The notes: a model not told the origin generated them from the sequence alone. Counted from the stretch's first letter, positions 1-6,074 are shown. The stretch is 8,345 nt of DNA from Solirubrobacterales bacterium (GCA_013813955.1 JACCQW010000333.1:1-8345), one strand, 5' to 3'. Numbers and translations are program-made.

Positions 1-1
1 C

Positions 2-226
2 GCCCGCTGGAAGGCCGGCGACGCCGAGCGCAACGAGCGTGCGCGCATCGAGCGGCTGCGCCGCGCCGGAGCACGGACGCCGAGCGAGAACCTGGCCGAG
101 GGGATCGCGCTCATCCGCTTCGCGCACGGAGCCCAGTTCTCGGCGAGCGCGCGCATCCGTCGCTGCACGACCTACCGCCCGGCGCGAGGGTCGACGTCCT
201 CGACATCGGGCACCATGTGCACATGA
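2..226 (+). CDS. Partial small protein with ENLAEG motif, 5' end outside window
   Basis: This reading frame enters from the left edge and stops at TGA 224-226. Its first 45 or so residues read as real protein: an AERNERAR stretch, then GARTPSENLAEGIALIRFA. They align with the next reading frame (AERNQRAR, then GARDPAENLAEGVALARAA), so the two are paralogues. After about base 140 the translation turns Ser/Thr/Arg-rich and looks like an out-of-frame read, while the frame used by the next gene looks more protein-like there. Either the tail is decayed or there is a frameshift. The stop overlaps an ATG of the next gene (ATGA at 223-226). I do not recognise the family. Its position before a nucleotidyltransferase suggests a small partner protein, which is inference. 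Confidence 0.4.
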   Translation, partial: ARWKAGDAERNERARIERLRRAGARTPSENLAEGIALIRFAHGAQFSASARIRRCTTYRPARGSTSSTSGTMCT

Positions 227-426
227 TGTCGCGCCCGCGGCCCAGCGACGACAGGCTTGCCGCCCGCACCGCGGAGTTCGCCGAGCGCAATCAGCGCGCG
301 CGCGAGCAGACGATGGCCCGCGACGGCGCGCGCGATCCCGCCGAGAATCTCGCCGAGGGCGTGGCGCTGGCCCGCGCCGCCCGCAAGTGGGCGGGGATCG
401 CCAGGCGGGATCGCACCGACCCGTGA
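217..426 (+). CDS. Small hypothetical protein with ENLAEG motif, partner-like gene before nucleotidyltransferase
   Basis: A 69-residue, highly charged (Arg/Glu/Ala) protein, probably mostly helical, with no signal peptide or membrane segment. It carries AERNQRAR followed by DPAENLAEGVALARAARKW, the same pattern as the partial frame just upstream. GTG 217 is the furthest canonical start in this frame. ATG 223 (67 residues) is equally plausible because it overlaps the upstream stop as ATGA. The frame stays open to the left edge with no ATG, GTG or TTG, and residues encoded by about 155-216 (LHDLPPGARVDVLDIGHHV) look coding, so the native protein may be longer. Its stop overlaps the next start as GTGA (423-426), so translational coupling to the nucleotidyltransferase is likely. 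Function unknown. An antitoxin or regulatory partner is a guess from position. Confidence 0.5.
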   Translation: MHMMSRPRPSDDRLAARTAEFAERNQRAREQTMARDGARDPAENLAEGVALARAARKWAGIARRDRTDP

Positions 427-932
427 CCGTCCCGCTCGATGCGACCAGGCTCGTGTCGGCGTTGAACGAGCACGGCGTGGAGTTCGTCGTGATCGGTGGT
501 TACGCGGCGATAGGCCATGGCGTCGTGCGGACCACGAAGGACCTCGACATCGTCCCGGACCCGCGACGCGGCAACCTCCAGCGCCTCGCGGCCGCCATGC
601 GGGCGCTGTCCGCCGTGCAGATCGGCGTAGGCGACTTCGAGGACGACGAGATGCCGTTCGACGTCACAAGCCCGGACGATCTCGCCGCGGGCGGCAACTT
701 CCTGGTCGGGACGGACGAGGGTCGCCTCGACATCATGCAGTGGGTGCCGGGCCTGGCCGAGGAGCGGGCGTACGCGACGCTCGCTGGAGATGCGCTGTCC
801 ACCCACGTCGAGGGTCATCCCGTTCGCATCTGCTCGCTCGCCCATCTGCGCCTCATGAAGCGCGCCGCCGGGCGCCCCCAGGACCTCCAGGACCTCGCCG
901 ACCTCGCCGCCGCCCACGGCGACGACGCGTAG
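423..932 (+). CDS. Small nucleotidyltransferase-fold protein (MNT/AbiEii-like)
   Basis: A 169-residue protein of the polymerase-beta-like nucleotidyltransferase fold, resembling the stand-alone proteins annotated as nucleotidyltransferase, DUF6036 or AbiEii-like. Such enzymes transfer a nucleotide to a protein, RNA or small molecule, and many are toxins or antitoxins. Visible core: FVVIGGYAA (residues 21-29, the GG motif), TKDLDIV (38-44, acidic pair Asp40 and Asp42), and RLDIMQ (101-106, third acid Asp103). The C-terminal SLAHLRLMKRAAGRPQDLQDLADL helix is typical of the group. All three acids are present, so the enzyme is probably active. GTG 423 is chosen because the fold begins about 20 residues later and it overlaps the upstream stop as GTGA. 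A longer upstream in-frame extension has shadow-like composition. The substrate cannot be told from sequence. Confidence 0.8.
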   Translation: MTVPLDATRLVSALNEHGVEFVVIGGYAAIGHGVVRTTKDLDIVPDPRRGNLQRLAAAMRALSAVQIGVGDFEDDEMPFDVTSPDDLAAGGNFLVGTDEGRLDIMQWVPGLAEERAYATLAGDALSTHVEGHPVRICSLAHLRLMKRAAGRPQDLQDLADLAAAHGDDA

Positions 933-934
933 CT

Positions 935-1057
935 CGGAGCGCCGAGCGGCGGGAGTGCATCGCGAAGGCGCACCATCTCGTCGAGCTTGCTGACCACCAC
1001 CTGCTCGATGACGAGGAAGTCGATGTCGCTGTGGACCGCAGCGTCCGGCGACCTCCC
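935..1057 (-). pseudogene. Remnant of a second nucleotidyltransferase domain gene
   Basis: Read on the minus strand, this otherwise gene-free gap encodes a fragment containing HSDIDFLVIEQVVVSKLDEM followed by VRLRDALPPLGAP. That is the core of an NTP_transf_2-type minimal nucleotidyltransferase: the DxD acids (encoded at 1027-1019), the hydrophobic strand after them, and the following RLRxALxPLG helix. The N-terminal glycine/serine-arginine motif is reduced to GRSPDAAV and the rest of the fold is missing on both sides, with no start codon close by and unrelated translation beyond. It differs from the intact neighbour, which has TKDLDIV, so it is not a simple copy. I read it as a decayed gene fragment lying between the convergent nucleotidyltransferase and biotin-carrier genes. 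Confidence 0.55.
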
Positions 1058-1062
1058 GGCCG

Positions 1063-1275
1063 CTACTCCAGCACGACGAGCGCGTCGCCCTCGTTGACCG
1101 CCTGGCCCTCCTCGCAGAGGATCTCCTTGACGGTGCCCTCGTCCTCGGCCTCGACGGGCATCTCCATCTTCATCGACTCGAGCGTCACCACCGTGTCGCC
1201 CTCCGCGATCGTGTCGCCGACCTTGCACTCGATCTTCCACACGGTGCCCGTGATGTGGGCCTCGACGTTCGTCAC
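1063..1275 (-). CDS. Stand-alone biotin carrier (biotin/lipoyl attachment) protein
   Basis: A 70-residue single-domain biotinyl carrier. The biotin attachment motif ESMKMEMP lies at residues 33-40, with Lys36 the expected biotinylated lysine. The flanking half-repeats (KVGDTIAEGDTVVTLE and EEGQAVNEGDALVVLE) show the two-fold pseudo-symmetry of the flattened beta-barrel. Length and layout match the small stand-alone actinobacterial biotin proteins such as mycobacterial TB7.3 (Rv3221c). It would carry carboxyl groups for an acyl-CoA or related carboxylase in the cytoplasm, but no carboxylase subunit is visible here. Start GTG 1275 is fixed by a strong Shine-Dalgarno (GAGGAGGAG, 1278-1286 on the plus-strand map) and by the domain beginning at once. 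A longer upstream in-frame translation is a shadow of the divergent glycosyltransferase gene. Confidence 0.93.
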   Translation of the reverse strand: MTNVEAHITGTVWKIECKVGDTIAEGDTVVTLESMKMEMPVEAEDEGTVKEILCEEGQAVNEGDALVVLE

Positions 1276-1277
1276 GG

Positions 1278-1286
1278 CTCCTCCTC
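1278..1286 (-). promoter_or_regulatory. Ribosome binding site of biotin carrier gene
   Basis: On the minus strand this reads GAGGAGGAG, giving an AGGAGG-type core 4-5 bases before the GTG start at 1275. It is the strongest Shine-Dalgarno in the window and decides the start in favour of the 70-residue protein. Confidence 0.8.
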
Positions 1287-1314
1287 GCTCGCTGACCCGG
1301 TCCGACGGTCTGGC

Positions 1315-1320
1315 AGAGTA
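1315..1320 (-). promoter_or_regulatory. Candidate -10 box of biotin carrier gene
   Basis: The minus strand reads TACTCT here (TANNNT consensus), which would give a leader of roughly 33 bases containing the Shine-Dalgarno. No clear -35 hexamer is seen. Its TA is shared with a possible plus-strand hexamer (TAGCCG, 1319-1324) before the glycosyltransferase gene. Assigned by eye. Confidence 0.35.
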
Positions 1321-1329
1321 GCCGCCGCC

Positions 1330-2013
1330 ATGGACACCGAAACGATCGTGATCGTCGCCGCGCACGACGAGGCCGACCGTCTCCCGGCGACGCTCGCCGC
1401 GCTCGCCGCGGCGTTCCCGGGCGCGCGCGTGCTCGTGGCCGACGACGGCTCGGGCGACGACACCGCCGCGGTCGGGCGTGCGGCGGGAGCGGAGGTCGTC
1501 TGCACCGGCGCGGTGATCGGCAAGGGCGGGGCCACCACGCTCGCCGCGCGGCGCGTGCTCAGCCGCGCCCTGGAGCCCGACCCACCCGTCTTCGTCCTGT
1601 GCGACGGCGACCTCGCCGAGAGCGCCGCCCAGCTGCCGGCGCTCGCGCAGGCGGTCCGCGACGGGCACTGCGACCTCGCCGTGGCCACGTTCGCCACGCG
1701 CGTGGGCGGCGGTTTCGGGTTCGCGGTCGGCTTCGCCCATCGCGCGATCCGCAATCTCACCGGCCTGGACACCAGGGCCCCGATCTCCGGTCAGCGCGCC
1801 TTGAGCGGGCCGGCGTTCGCGGTCGTCGTCCCCTTCGCGCCGCGCTTCGGGATGGAGATCGGCATGACCGTCGACGCGGTCCGCGCGGGCTATCGCCTGC
1901 AGGAGGTCGAGCTGGACCTGGCCCACCGCGCGACCGGGCGCAGCTGGCGCGGCTTCGTGCACCGTGGCCGCCAGCTGCTGGACTTCCTCGCGGTCTACGC
2001 CAGCCGGCGCTAG
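1330..2013 (+). CDS. Family 2 (GT-A) glycosyltransferase, dolichol/polyprenyl-phosphate sugar synthase-like
   Basis: A 227-residue GT2-type glycosyltransferase. The N-terminal Rossmann-like strand (IVIVAAHDEADRLPATL, residues 6-22) is followed by VADDGSGDDT (36-45), the nucleotide-binding acidic loop, then GKGGATTLA (64-72) and LCDGDLAE (90-97), which holds the metal-binding DxD (Asp92, Asp94). ISGQRALSG (152-160) and the C-terminal HRATGRSWRGFVHRGRQLL segment fit the DPM1-like or glucosyl-phosphoglycerate-synthase-like branch. No membrane helix is evident, so it is soluble or peripheral. ATG 1330 starts five residues before the first strand. No Shine-Dalgarno is seen, but TAGCCG lies five bases upstream. 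It is 11 bp upstream of glpK. The sugar donor and acceptor cannot be deduced. A polyprenyl phosphate acceptor is inferred from family resemblance. Confidence 0.85.
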   Translation: MDTETIVIVAAHDEADRLPATLAALAAAFPGARVLVADDGSGDDTAAVGRAAGAEVVCTGAVIGKGGATTLAARRVLSRALEPDPPVFVLCDGDLAESAAQLPALAQAVRDGHCDLAVATFATRVGGGFGFAVGFAHRAIRNLTGLDTRAPISGQRALSGPAFAVVVPFAPRFGMEIGMTVDAVRAGYRLQEVELDLAHRATGRSWRGFVHRGRQLLDFLAVYASRR

Positions 2014-2016
2014 CGT
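2011..2016 (+). promoter_or_regulatory. Possible leaderless-type -10 box of glpK
   Basis: TAGCGT begins at the stop codon of the glycosyltransferase gene and lies eight bases before the GTG start of glpK, with no Shine-Dalgarno between. The spacing is slightly longer than at the other hexamers of this type in the window. Read-through from upstream is equally possible. Confidence 0.3.
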
Positions 2017-2024
2017 CCGCGCGC

Positions 2025-3509
2025 GTGATCCTCGCGATCGACCAGGGGACGACCGGGACGACGTGCCTGGTCTTCGACGCCGAGGCACGGCTCGCGGGGC
2101 GCGCCTACCGCGAGTTCGAGCAGCACTTCCCGCAGCCGGGATGGGTCGAGCACGACGCGGCGCAGATCTGGGACGTGACGCGCACGGTCGCGCTGGAGGC
2201 GCTCGAGGACGCCGGCGTCGCCGGCGGCGAGCTGCGGGCGATCGGCATCACCAACCAGCGCGAGACCGTGTGCGTCTGGGACCCCGAGACCGGCGAGCCG
2301 CTGCACCGCGCGCTCGTCTGGCAGGACCGCCGCACGGCCGCCCGCTGCGACGCGCTGCGCGACGCCGGCCACGAGTCGCTCGTGCGCACGCGCACCGGCC
2401 TGGTGCTCGACCCCTACTTCAGCGGCACGAAGGTGCAGTGGCTGCTCGAGTACGTCGACGGCCTGCGCGAGCGCGCCGAGTCCGGCCGCGCGTGCTTCGG
2501 CACGATCGACTCCTGGCTGGTCTTCAAGCTCACCGGCGAGCACCTCACCGACGTCACCAACGCGTCGCGCACGCTGCTGTACGACATCACCCGCGGCGAC
2601 TGGGACGACGAGCTGCTCGAGCTCCTCGGCGGCGTCCCGCGGACCGCGCTGCCCGAGGTGCGCCCGAGCATCGGCGAGTTCGGGAGCGTGCGCGGCGGTG
2701 CGCTGGGCGGCCACGACGGCGTGCCGGTGACGGGCATCGCCGGCGACCAGCAGGCGGCGCTCTACGGCCAGGGCTGCCTCGAGACGGGCCTCGGCAAGAA
2801 CACCTACGGCACCGGCTCGTTCGTGCTGCTCAACGCGGGCGCCGAGCCGCCGACCCCCCCGCCGGGCCTGCTGGCCACCGTCGCGTGGGGGACCGCCGAG
2901 CGGACGGTGTACGCCCTGGAGGCCGCGATCTTCGTCACCGGCGCCGGGGTGCAGTGGCTGCGCGACGGCCTCGGCGTCATCGAGCAGGCGGCGGACACCG
3001 AGGTGCTCGCCGCCTCGCTGGACGCCAACGACGGCGTGTACTTCGTCCCCGCCCTGACCGGCCTGGGCTCCCCGCACTGGGACCCTTACGCGCGCGGCAC
3101 GCTGGTCGGCCTCACGCGCGGCAGCACGCGCGCGCACCTCGCCCGCGCGACGCTGGAGGCGATGGCCTACCAGACCGTCGACGCGGTGCAGGCGATGGAG
3201 CAGGCCTCCGGCCATGAGTTGGAGGAGCTGCGCGCCGACGGCGGCGCGACCGTCAATCGCTGGCTCATGCAGTTCCAGGCCGACGTGCTCGGCGTGCCCG
3301 TGGCGGTCGCCGAGATCGCGGAGACCACCGCGCTCGGGGCGGCGCTGCTGGCCGGGGTCGGCGCGGGGGCGTGGACGCAGGACGACGTCGCGCGTCGCGA
3401 GGGCGAGCGGGCGCGCTACGAGCCGCGCATGGGCGACGACGAGCGGGCACACCTGCTCGCCGACTGGCGCCGCGCCGTGGAGCGTGCCAAGGGGTGGGCC
3501 CGGGGGTAA
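2025..3509 (+). CDS. glpK: Glycerol kinase
   Basis: A 494-residue FGGY-family kinase that phosphorylates glycerol with ATP to sn-glycerol-3-phosphate in the cytoplasm, feeding glycerol breakdown or phospholipid synthesis. Full-length motifs: AIDQGTTGTT (residues 4-13, phosphate binding), GITNQRET (74-81, Arg79/Glu80 contact glycerol), ALVWQDRRT (96-104, Trp99), PYFSGTK (130-136, Tyr131), DVTNASRTLL (176-185), GIAGDQQAALYGQ (237-249, catalytic base Asp241), NTYGTGSF (259-266), LTGLGSPHWDPYARG (344-358) and DGGATVNRWLMQFQAD (405-420). Residue roles are by analogy with E. coli GlpK. Length is close to the usual 500. GTG 2025 is chosen because the first strand follows immediately. No glpF or glpD is nearby. 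Instead it precedes a PlsC-type acyltransferase, hinting at supply of glycerol-3-phosphate for lipids. Confidence 0.97.
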   Translation: MILAIDQGTTGTTCLVFDAEARLAGRAYREFEQHFPQPGWVEHDAAQIWDVTRTVALEALEDAGVAGGELRAIGITNQRETVCVWDPETGEPLHRALVWQDRRTAARCDALRDAGHESLVRTRTGLVLDPYFSGTKVQWLLEYVDGLRERAESGRACFGTIDSWLVFKLTGEHLTDVTNASRTLLYDITRGDWDDELLELLGGVPRTALPEVRPSIGEFGSVRGGALGGHDGVPVTGIAGDQQAALYGQGCLETGLGKNTYGTGSFVLLNAGAEPPTPPPGLLATVAWGTAERTVYALEAAIFVTGAGVQWLRDGLGVIEQAADTEVLAASLDANDGVYFVPALTGLGSPHWDPYARGTLVGLTRGSTRAHLARATLEAMAYQTVDAVQAMEQASGHELEELRADGGATVNRWLMQFQADVLGVPVAVAEIAETTALGAALLAGVGAGAWTQDDVARREGERARYEPRMGDDERAHLLADWRRAVERAKGWARG

Positions 3510-3512
3510 GGT
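3507..3512 (+). promoter_or_regulatory. Candidate leaderless-type -10 box of acyltransferase gene
   Basis: TAAGGT, exactly six bases before ATG 3519. Its first three bases are the glpK stop codon TAA. The spacing equals that before the genes at 4352 and 6120, and would place transcription start at or next to the ATG. The purine-rich GGGGGTAAGG around it could alternatively act as a distant Shine-Dalgarno. Confidence 0.4.
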
Positions 3513-3518
3513 TCCTGG

Positions 3519-4325
3519 ATGGCGCAGATGAAGCGCAGCGAGCAGCTCGCGGCGATGAAGAACCAGGTCTACCGCGACCCGCGGCCGGCCGAGCACTTCG
3601 ACGGCTTCCACGAGCGCTCGCGCACCCGCGAGCCCGATGCGATGTACGAGATCGTCCGCGTGCTCACGACGCTCTATGCCTTCGGCTTCTTCCGCGCGCG
3701 CTCGATCTCCAGCGAGAAGATCCCGCAGACCGGGCCGCTGATCCTCGCGCCCAACCACTTCTCGTTCATGGACCACTTCTTTGTCGGCGCGTTCACGCGG
3801 CGCAAGGTGCGCTTCATGGCCAAGTCCCAGCTCTTCCAGCCGCCGCTGCAGTTCATCTACACCCACGGCGGCGTGTTCCCGATCCGGCGCGGGCACCGCG
3901 ACGACGAGGCCTTCGTCACCGCGAACTCGATCCTCGATCGCGGTGGGTGCATCGTCATGTACTGCGAGGGCGGACGCTCGCGCACGGGCACGCTGGGCGA
4001 CCGGCCCAAGCCCGGCATCGGCCGCCTGGCGCTGGAGTCGGGCGCCGCGATCGTCCCGGTCGCGATCCACGGCTCCTCCAAGGTGCGCAACTGGAAGAAG
4101 GGCCAGTTCCCGAAGGTCACCGTCCAGTACGGCGACCCGATCCGCTACGAGCGCGTCCAGACGCCGACGCGCGATCAGCAGCAGTCCGTCGCCGAGGAGA
4201 TCTTCGGCGAGATCAAGGTCCTGTACTCCGGCCTGGAATCGCTCGGGCGCAGGGGAATGCTCGCGCGCGTGCGCGAGCAGCGCCGCGCGGAGCGGCGCGG
4301 CGAGAAGCACGCGGCGACCGCGTAG
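3519..4325 (+). CDS. PlsC-family acyltransferase (putative 1-acyl-sn-glycerol-3-phosphate acyltransferase)
   Basis: A 268-residue member of the PlsC/LPLAT acyltransferase family, which typically acylates lysophosphatidic acid to phosphatidic acid at the membrane. Block I is NHFSFMD (residues 79-85, H-x4-D catalytic pair His80/Asp85), block II GGVFPIRRG (117-125), block III EGGRSRTG (150-157, the glycerol-phosphate-binding element in the EGGRS variant rather than EGTRS), and block IV IVPVAIHG (178-185). About 70 charged residues precede the domain, with a weakly hydrophobic VLTTLYAFGFF stretch (48-58) as a possible membrane contact. The tail is Arg-rich (about 247-262). It sits 9 bp after glpK, so the product of one could feed lipid synthesis with the other. 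The acyl acceptor is inferred and other lysolipids are possible. Confidence 0.88.
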   Translation: MAQMKRSEQLAAMKNQVYRDPRPAEHFDGFHERSRTREPDAMYEIVRVLTTLYAFGFFRARSISSEKIPQTGPLILAPNHFSFMDHFFVGAFTRRKVRFMAKSQLFQPPLQFIYTHGGVFPIRRGHRDDEAFVTANSILDRGGCIVMYCEGGRSRTGTLGDRPKPGIGRLALESGAAIVPVAIHGSSKVRNWKKGQFPKVTVQYGDPIRYERVQTPTRDQQQSVAEEIFGEIKVLYSGLESLGRRGMLARVREQRRAERRGEKHAATA

Positions 4326-4339
4326 CCGGACGCCGGCCC

Positions 4340-4345
4340 TACGCT
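4340..4345 (+). promoter_or_regulatory. Candidate leaderless-type -10 box of first yceI-like gene
   Basis: TACGCT lies in the 26-bp gap after the acyltransferase gene, six bases before GTG 4352, with no Shine-Dalgarno. The sequence between (GGTCCG) resembles that before the TetR-type gene (GTCCGT). The fit to TANNNT-N6-start supports GTG 4352 as the start. Confidence 0.5.
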
Positions 4346-4351
4346 GGTCCG

Positions 4352-4891
4352 GTGATCGCTGCGGGGACCCACGCGCTCGGCCCCGACGACACGGCGCTGC
4401 AGGTCAGGACCTACCGCGAGGGGAGGGCGCGGAGGGCGGGCCATGACCTCCTGCTCGACGTCACGCGGTGGTCGGCGACGGTCACCGTCGCGGCGGACGG
4501 CGCGCCGGTCGCCGTCGCGCTGGAAGCCGATCCGCGATCGCTGCGGGTCCGCGCGGGCACCGGCGGCATCCGGCCGCTCAGCGAGGGCGACCGCGCCGGC
4601 ATCGTCGCGAACATCGCCGACCGGGTCCTCGGCGGCGAGCCGATCGCGTTCGCCTCCGGCAGCGTGGAGCCCACCGGCGACGGCCTCGCGGTGCGCGGCG
4701 ACCTGACGATGGCCGGCGCCACGCACCCGGTCACCGTGCGCTTGCATATCGACGCCGGCGGTAGCCTCGCCGGCACCGTCGCGGTGACCCAGAGCGCCTG
4801 GGGCATCAGGCCCTACAGCGCGATGATGGGCGCGCTGAGGGTCCGCGACGAGGTGGACCTGATCGTCGCGGGGAGGCTGCCGACGGGGTGA
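4352..4891 (+). CDS. YceI-like family protein (divergent paralogue)
   Basis: A 179-residue protein of the YceI lipocalin-like fold, whose members bind polyisoprenoid or other amphipathic molecules in a beta-barrel. Visible features: THALGPDDTALQVRT at the start, RAGHDLLLDVTRWSATV (residues 28-44), the conserved core GDLTMAGATHPVTVRLHI (116-133), and the terminal SAWGIRPYSAMMGALRVRDE (148-167). The GHDLL form marks a different subfamily from the classical YceI at 5491-6033. No signal peptide is seen, so it is probably cytoplasmic. GTG 4352 follows a TANNNT box by six bases. It is the last gene of the plus-strand series and converges on the FMN reductase gene 30 bp away. Ligand unknown. Family confidence is good, biological role is not. 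Confidence 0.8.
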   Translation: MIAAGTHALGPDDTALQVRTYREGRARRAGHDLLLDVTRWSATVTVAADGAPVAVALEADPRSLRVRAGTGGIRPLSEGDRAGIVANIADRVLGGEPIAFASGSVEPTGDGLAVRGDLTMAGATHPVTVRLHIDAGGSLAGTVAVTQSAWGIRPYSAMMGALRVRDEVDLIVAGRLPTG

Positions 4892-4921
4892 GGCGCCCCG
4901 GGGCGACCCGCTCGGCTGCGG

Positions 4922-5485
4922 CTAGGCCGCCATCGGCTCGCGCCCGGCGCCGGCCGCGGCCACGAGGTCGGCCAGCAGAGCGCTCAGCATCTCGGAGAGC
5001 TCGGCCTCGGCCAGCGCGCCCTCGGGCGTGAAGGCTTCGTGGGCCTGGGGTACCGGCAGCTCGGCGTCGACGACGTGCGCGCCGATCGTGGCCAGGACCT
5101 TGCGCAGCTCGGCCTGCGCCCAGACCGCGCCGAACAGCCCGGCACTGGCGCCCACCACGGCGACGGGCTTGTGGCGCAGCGCGCTGGTCTGAAGCGGGCG
5201 CGAGAGCCAGTCCATCGCGTTCTTGAGCTGGCCGGGGATCGAGTGGTTGTACTCCGGCGTGGCGACGAGCACCGCGTCGGCGCCGCGGACCGCGTCCTCC
5301 AGTGCCCGCACGGCCCCGGGCCGCGGCTGGCCGCGACGCACGTCGTCGTCGAACGGCGGGATCTCCCGCAGCCCCTCGTACAGCACGAGCTGCGCGCCGG
5401 GCGGCAGCAGGGGGGCCGCCGCCCGGAGCAGCCGGGTGTTGTGCGAGTCGGCCCGCAGGGAGCCGGACAGCCCGAGGACGCGCAC
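4922..5485 (-). CDS. NAD(P)H-dependent FMN reductase (flavodoxin-like)
   Basis: A 187-residue flavoprotein of the NADPH-dependent FMN reductase/quinone or azo reductase family (ChrR, YieF, SsuE relatives). The N-terminal strand and phosphate loop LGLSGSLRADSHNTRLL (residues 4-20) bind FMN phosphate, and ATPEYNHSIPGQLKNAMDWL (75-94) is the signature that contacts the flavin ring. VAVVGASAGLFGAVWAQ (109-125) follows as expected. It would transfer electrons from NAD(P)H through FMN to quinones or other acceptors in the cytoplasm. GTG 5485 begins right before the first strand. A GGAG overlapping the upstream stop region (5494-5497) lies eight bases away. It follows yceI by 5 bp, so the two are almost certainly co-transcribed. 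The natural acceptor is unknown. Confidence 0.92.
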   Translation of the reverse strand: MRVLGLSGSLRADSHNTRLLRAAAPLLPPGAQLVLYEGLREIPPFDDDVRRGQPRPGAVRALEDAVRGADAVLVATPEYNHSIPGQLKNAMDWLSRPLQTSALRHKPVAVVGASAGLFGAVWAQAELRKVLATIGAHVVDAELPVPQAHEAFTPEGALAEAELSEMLSALLADLVAAAGAGREPMAA

Positions 5486-5490
5486 GGTCG

Positions 5491-6033
5491 CTACTCCGCG
5501 GGCTGCGTCAGCTCGAGGACGACCTCGAGCGTGACGTCGTTGGCCACGGCGACCTTGCCGCCGGGCAGCTCGGCCTGCCAGTCCATGCCGAAGTCGCGGC
5601 GGTCGATGGTGGCCGACAGCTCTATCTCGATGCGGCGGTCGCCGCCCATGCCGTCGCCCGGCTCGCCGATGCGCCCGCGCGCCTGGACCGGCTTGGTGAC
5701 CCCGCTGATCGTCAGCTCGCCCGGCACGACGAGCGCGTCGCCGTCGCCGCGGTGCACCTCGGTGGCGGTGAAGCGCACCTCGGGGTGGCGGTCGGCGTCG
5801 AAGAACTCGGCCGACAGCAGATGGCCGCGCAGGTCCTCCTGGGAGATGTCAAGGCTCGCGACGGGGACCGAGCCGGTCAGCGTGCCGGAGTCGCCGTCGT
5901 AGGAGGCGTCGATCTCGGCGAAGCCGGCCCGGAAGGTGGACACGCCGAGATGCTTGACGCGGAAGGTGACCGACGAGTGGACGGGATCGGACTGCCACGT
6001 GCCGGTGGGGAGGCGCTGCTGGGTGACGGTCAT
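5491..6033 (-). CDS. YceI family protein (polyisoprenoid-binding-like)
   Basis: A 180-residue classical YceI protein. It begins with TWQSDPVHSSVTFRVKHLG (residues 12-30), the hallmark first strands, then ISQEDLRGHLLSAEFFDAD (63-81), HPEVRFTATEV (83-93), GELTISGVTKPV (105-116) and a C-terminal RRDFGMDW (144-151) typical of the family. YceI folds into an extended lipocalin-like barrel that binds isoprenoid quinone-like molecules. No signal peptide is present, unlike periplasmic E. coli YceI, so it is likely cytoplasmic. ATG 6033 has AAGGAG ten bases upstream. It heads a two-gene unit with the FMN reductase, and a bound quinone or isoprenoid might be that enzyme's substrate (inference). The divergent TetR-type regulator is the likely controller. 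Confidence 0.93.
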   Translation of the reverse strand: MTVTQQRLPTGTWQSDPVHSSVTFRVKHLGVSTFRAGFAEIDASYDGDSGTLTGSVPVASLDISQEDLRGHLLSAEFFDADRHPEVRFTATEVHRGDGDALVVPGELTISGVTKPVQARGRIGEPGDGMGGDRRIEIELSATIDRRDFGMDWQAELPGGKVAVANDVTLEVVLELTQPAE

Positions 6034-6043
6034 GGGAATGAGG

Positions 6044-6049
6044 CTCCTT
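6044..6049 (-). promoter_or_regulatory. Ribosome binding site of yceI
   Basis: Reads AAGGAG on the minus strand, ten bases before ATG 6033. The spacing is on the long side but the match is good, and it supports this start. Confidence 0.6.
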
Positions 6050-6074
6050 CGGGTCGAAACGGACCAGGCTTCTG

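Noticed and set aside
39..422. N-terminal extension of the nucleotidyltransferase by 128 codons
   Set aside because: The extension is Arg/Ala/Pro-rich out-of-frame sequence over the ENLAEG genes. GTG 423 with a GTGA overlap is the natural start.
815..1240. Minus-strand 141-codon frame as a functional nucleotidyltransferase gene
   Set aside because: Only about 40 residues match the fold. The rest is antisense to the biotin carrier and to the intact nucleotidyltransferase, so a remnant is the better reading.
1276..2088. N-terminal extension of the biotin carrier frame to 341 codons
   Set aside because: The extra part lies opposite the glycosyltransferase gene and has shadow composition. A strong Shine-Dalgarno and GTG start at 1275 fit the 70-residue family.
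2010..4310. Long minus-strand open frame (766 codons) opposite glpK and the acyltransferase gene
   Set aside because: It is a shadow frame. Composition is low-complexity Arg/Ala/Leu/His with no domain, and both plus-strand genes carry full family motifs.
4894..4905. Perfect 12-bp palindrome CGCCCCGGGGCG in the convergent gap, as a terminator
   Set aside because: It has no loop and no following T-run on either strand, and such palindromes are expected by chance in very GC-rich DNA.
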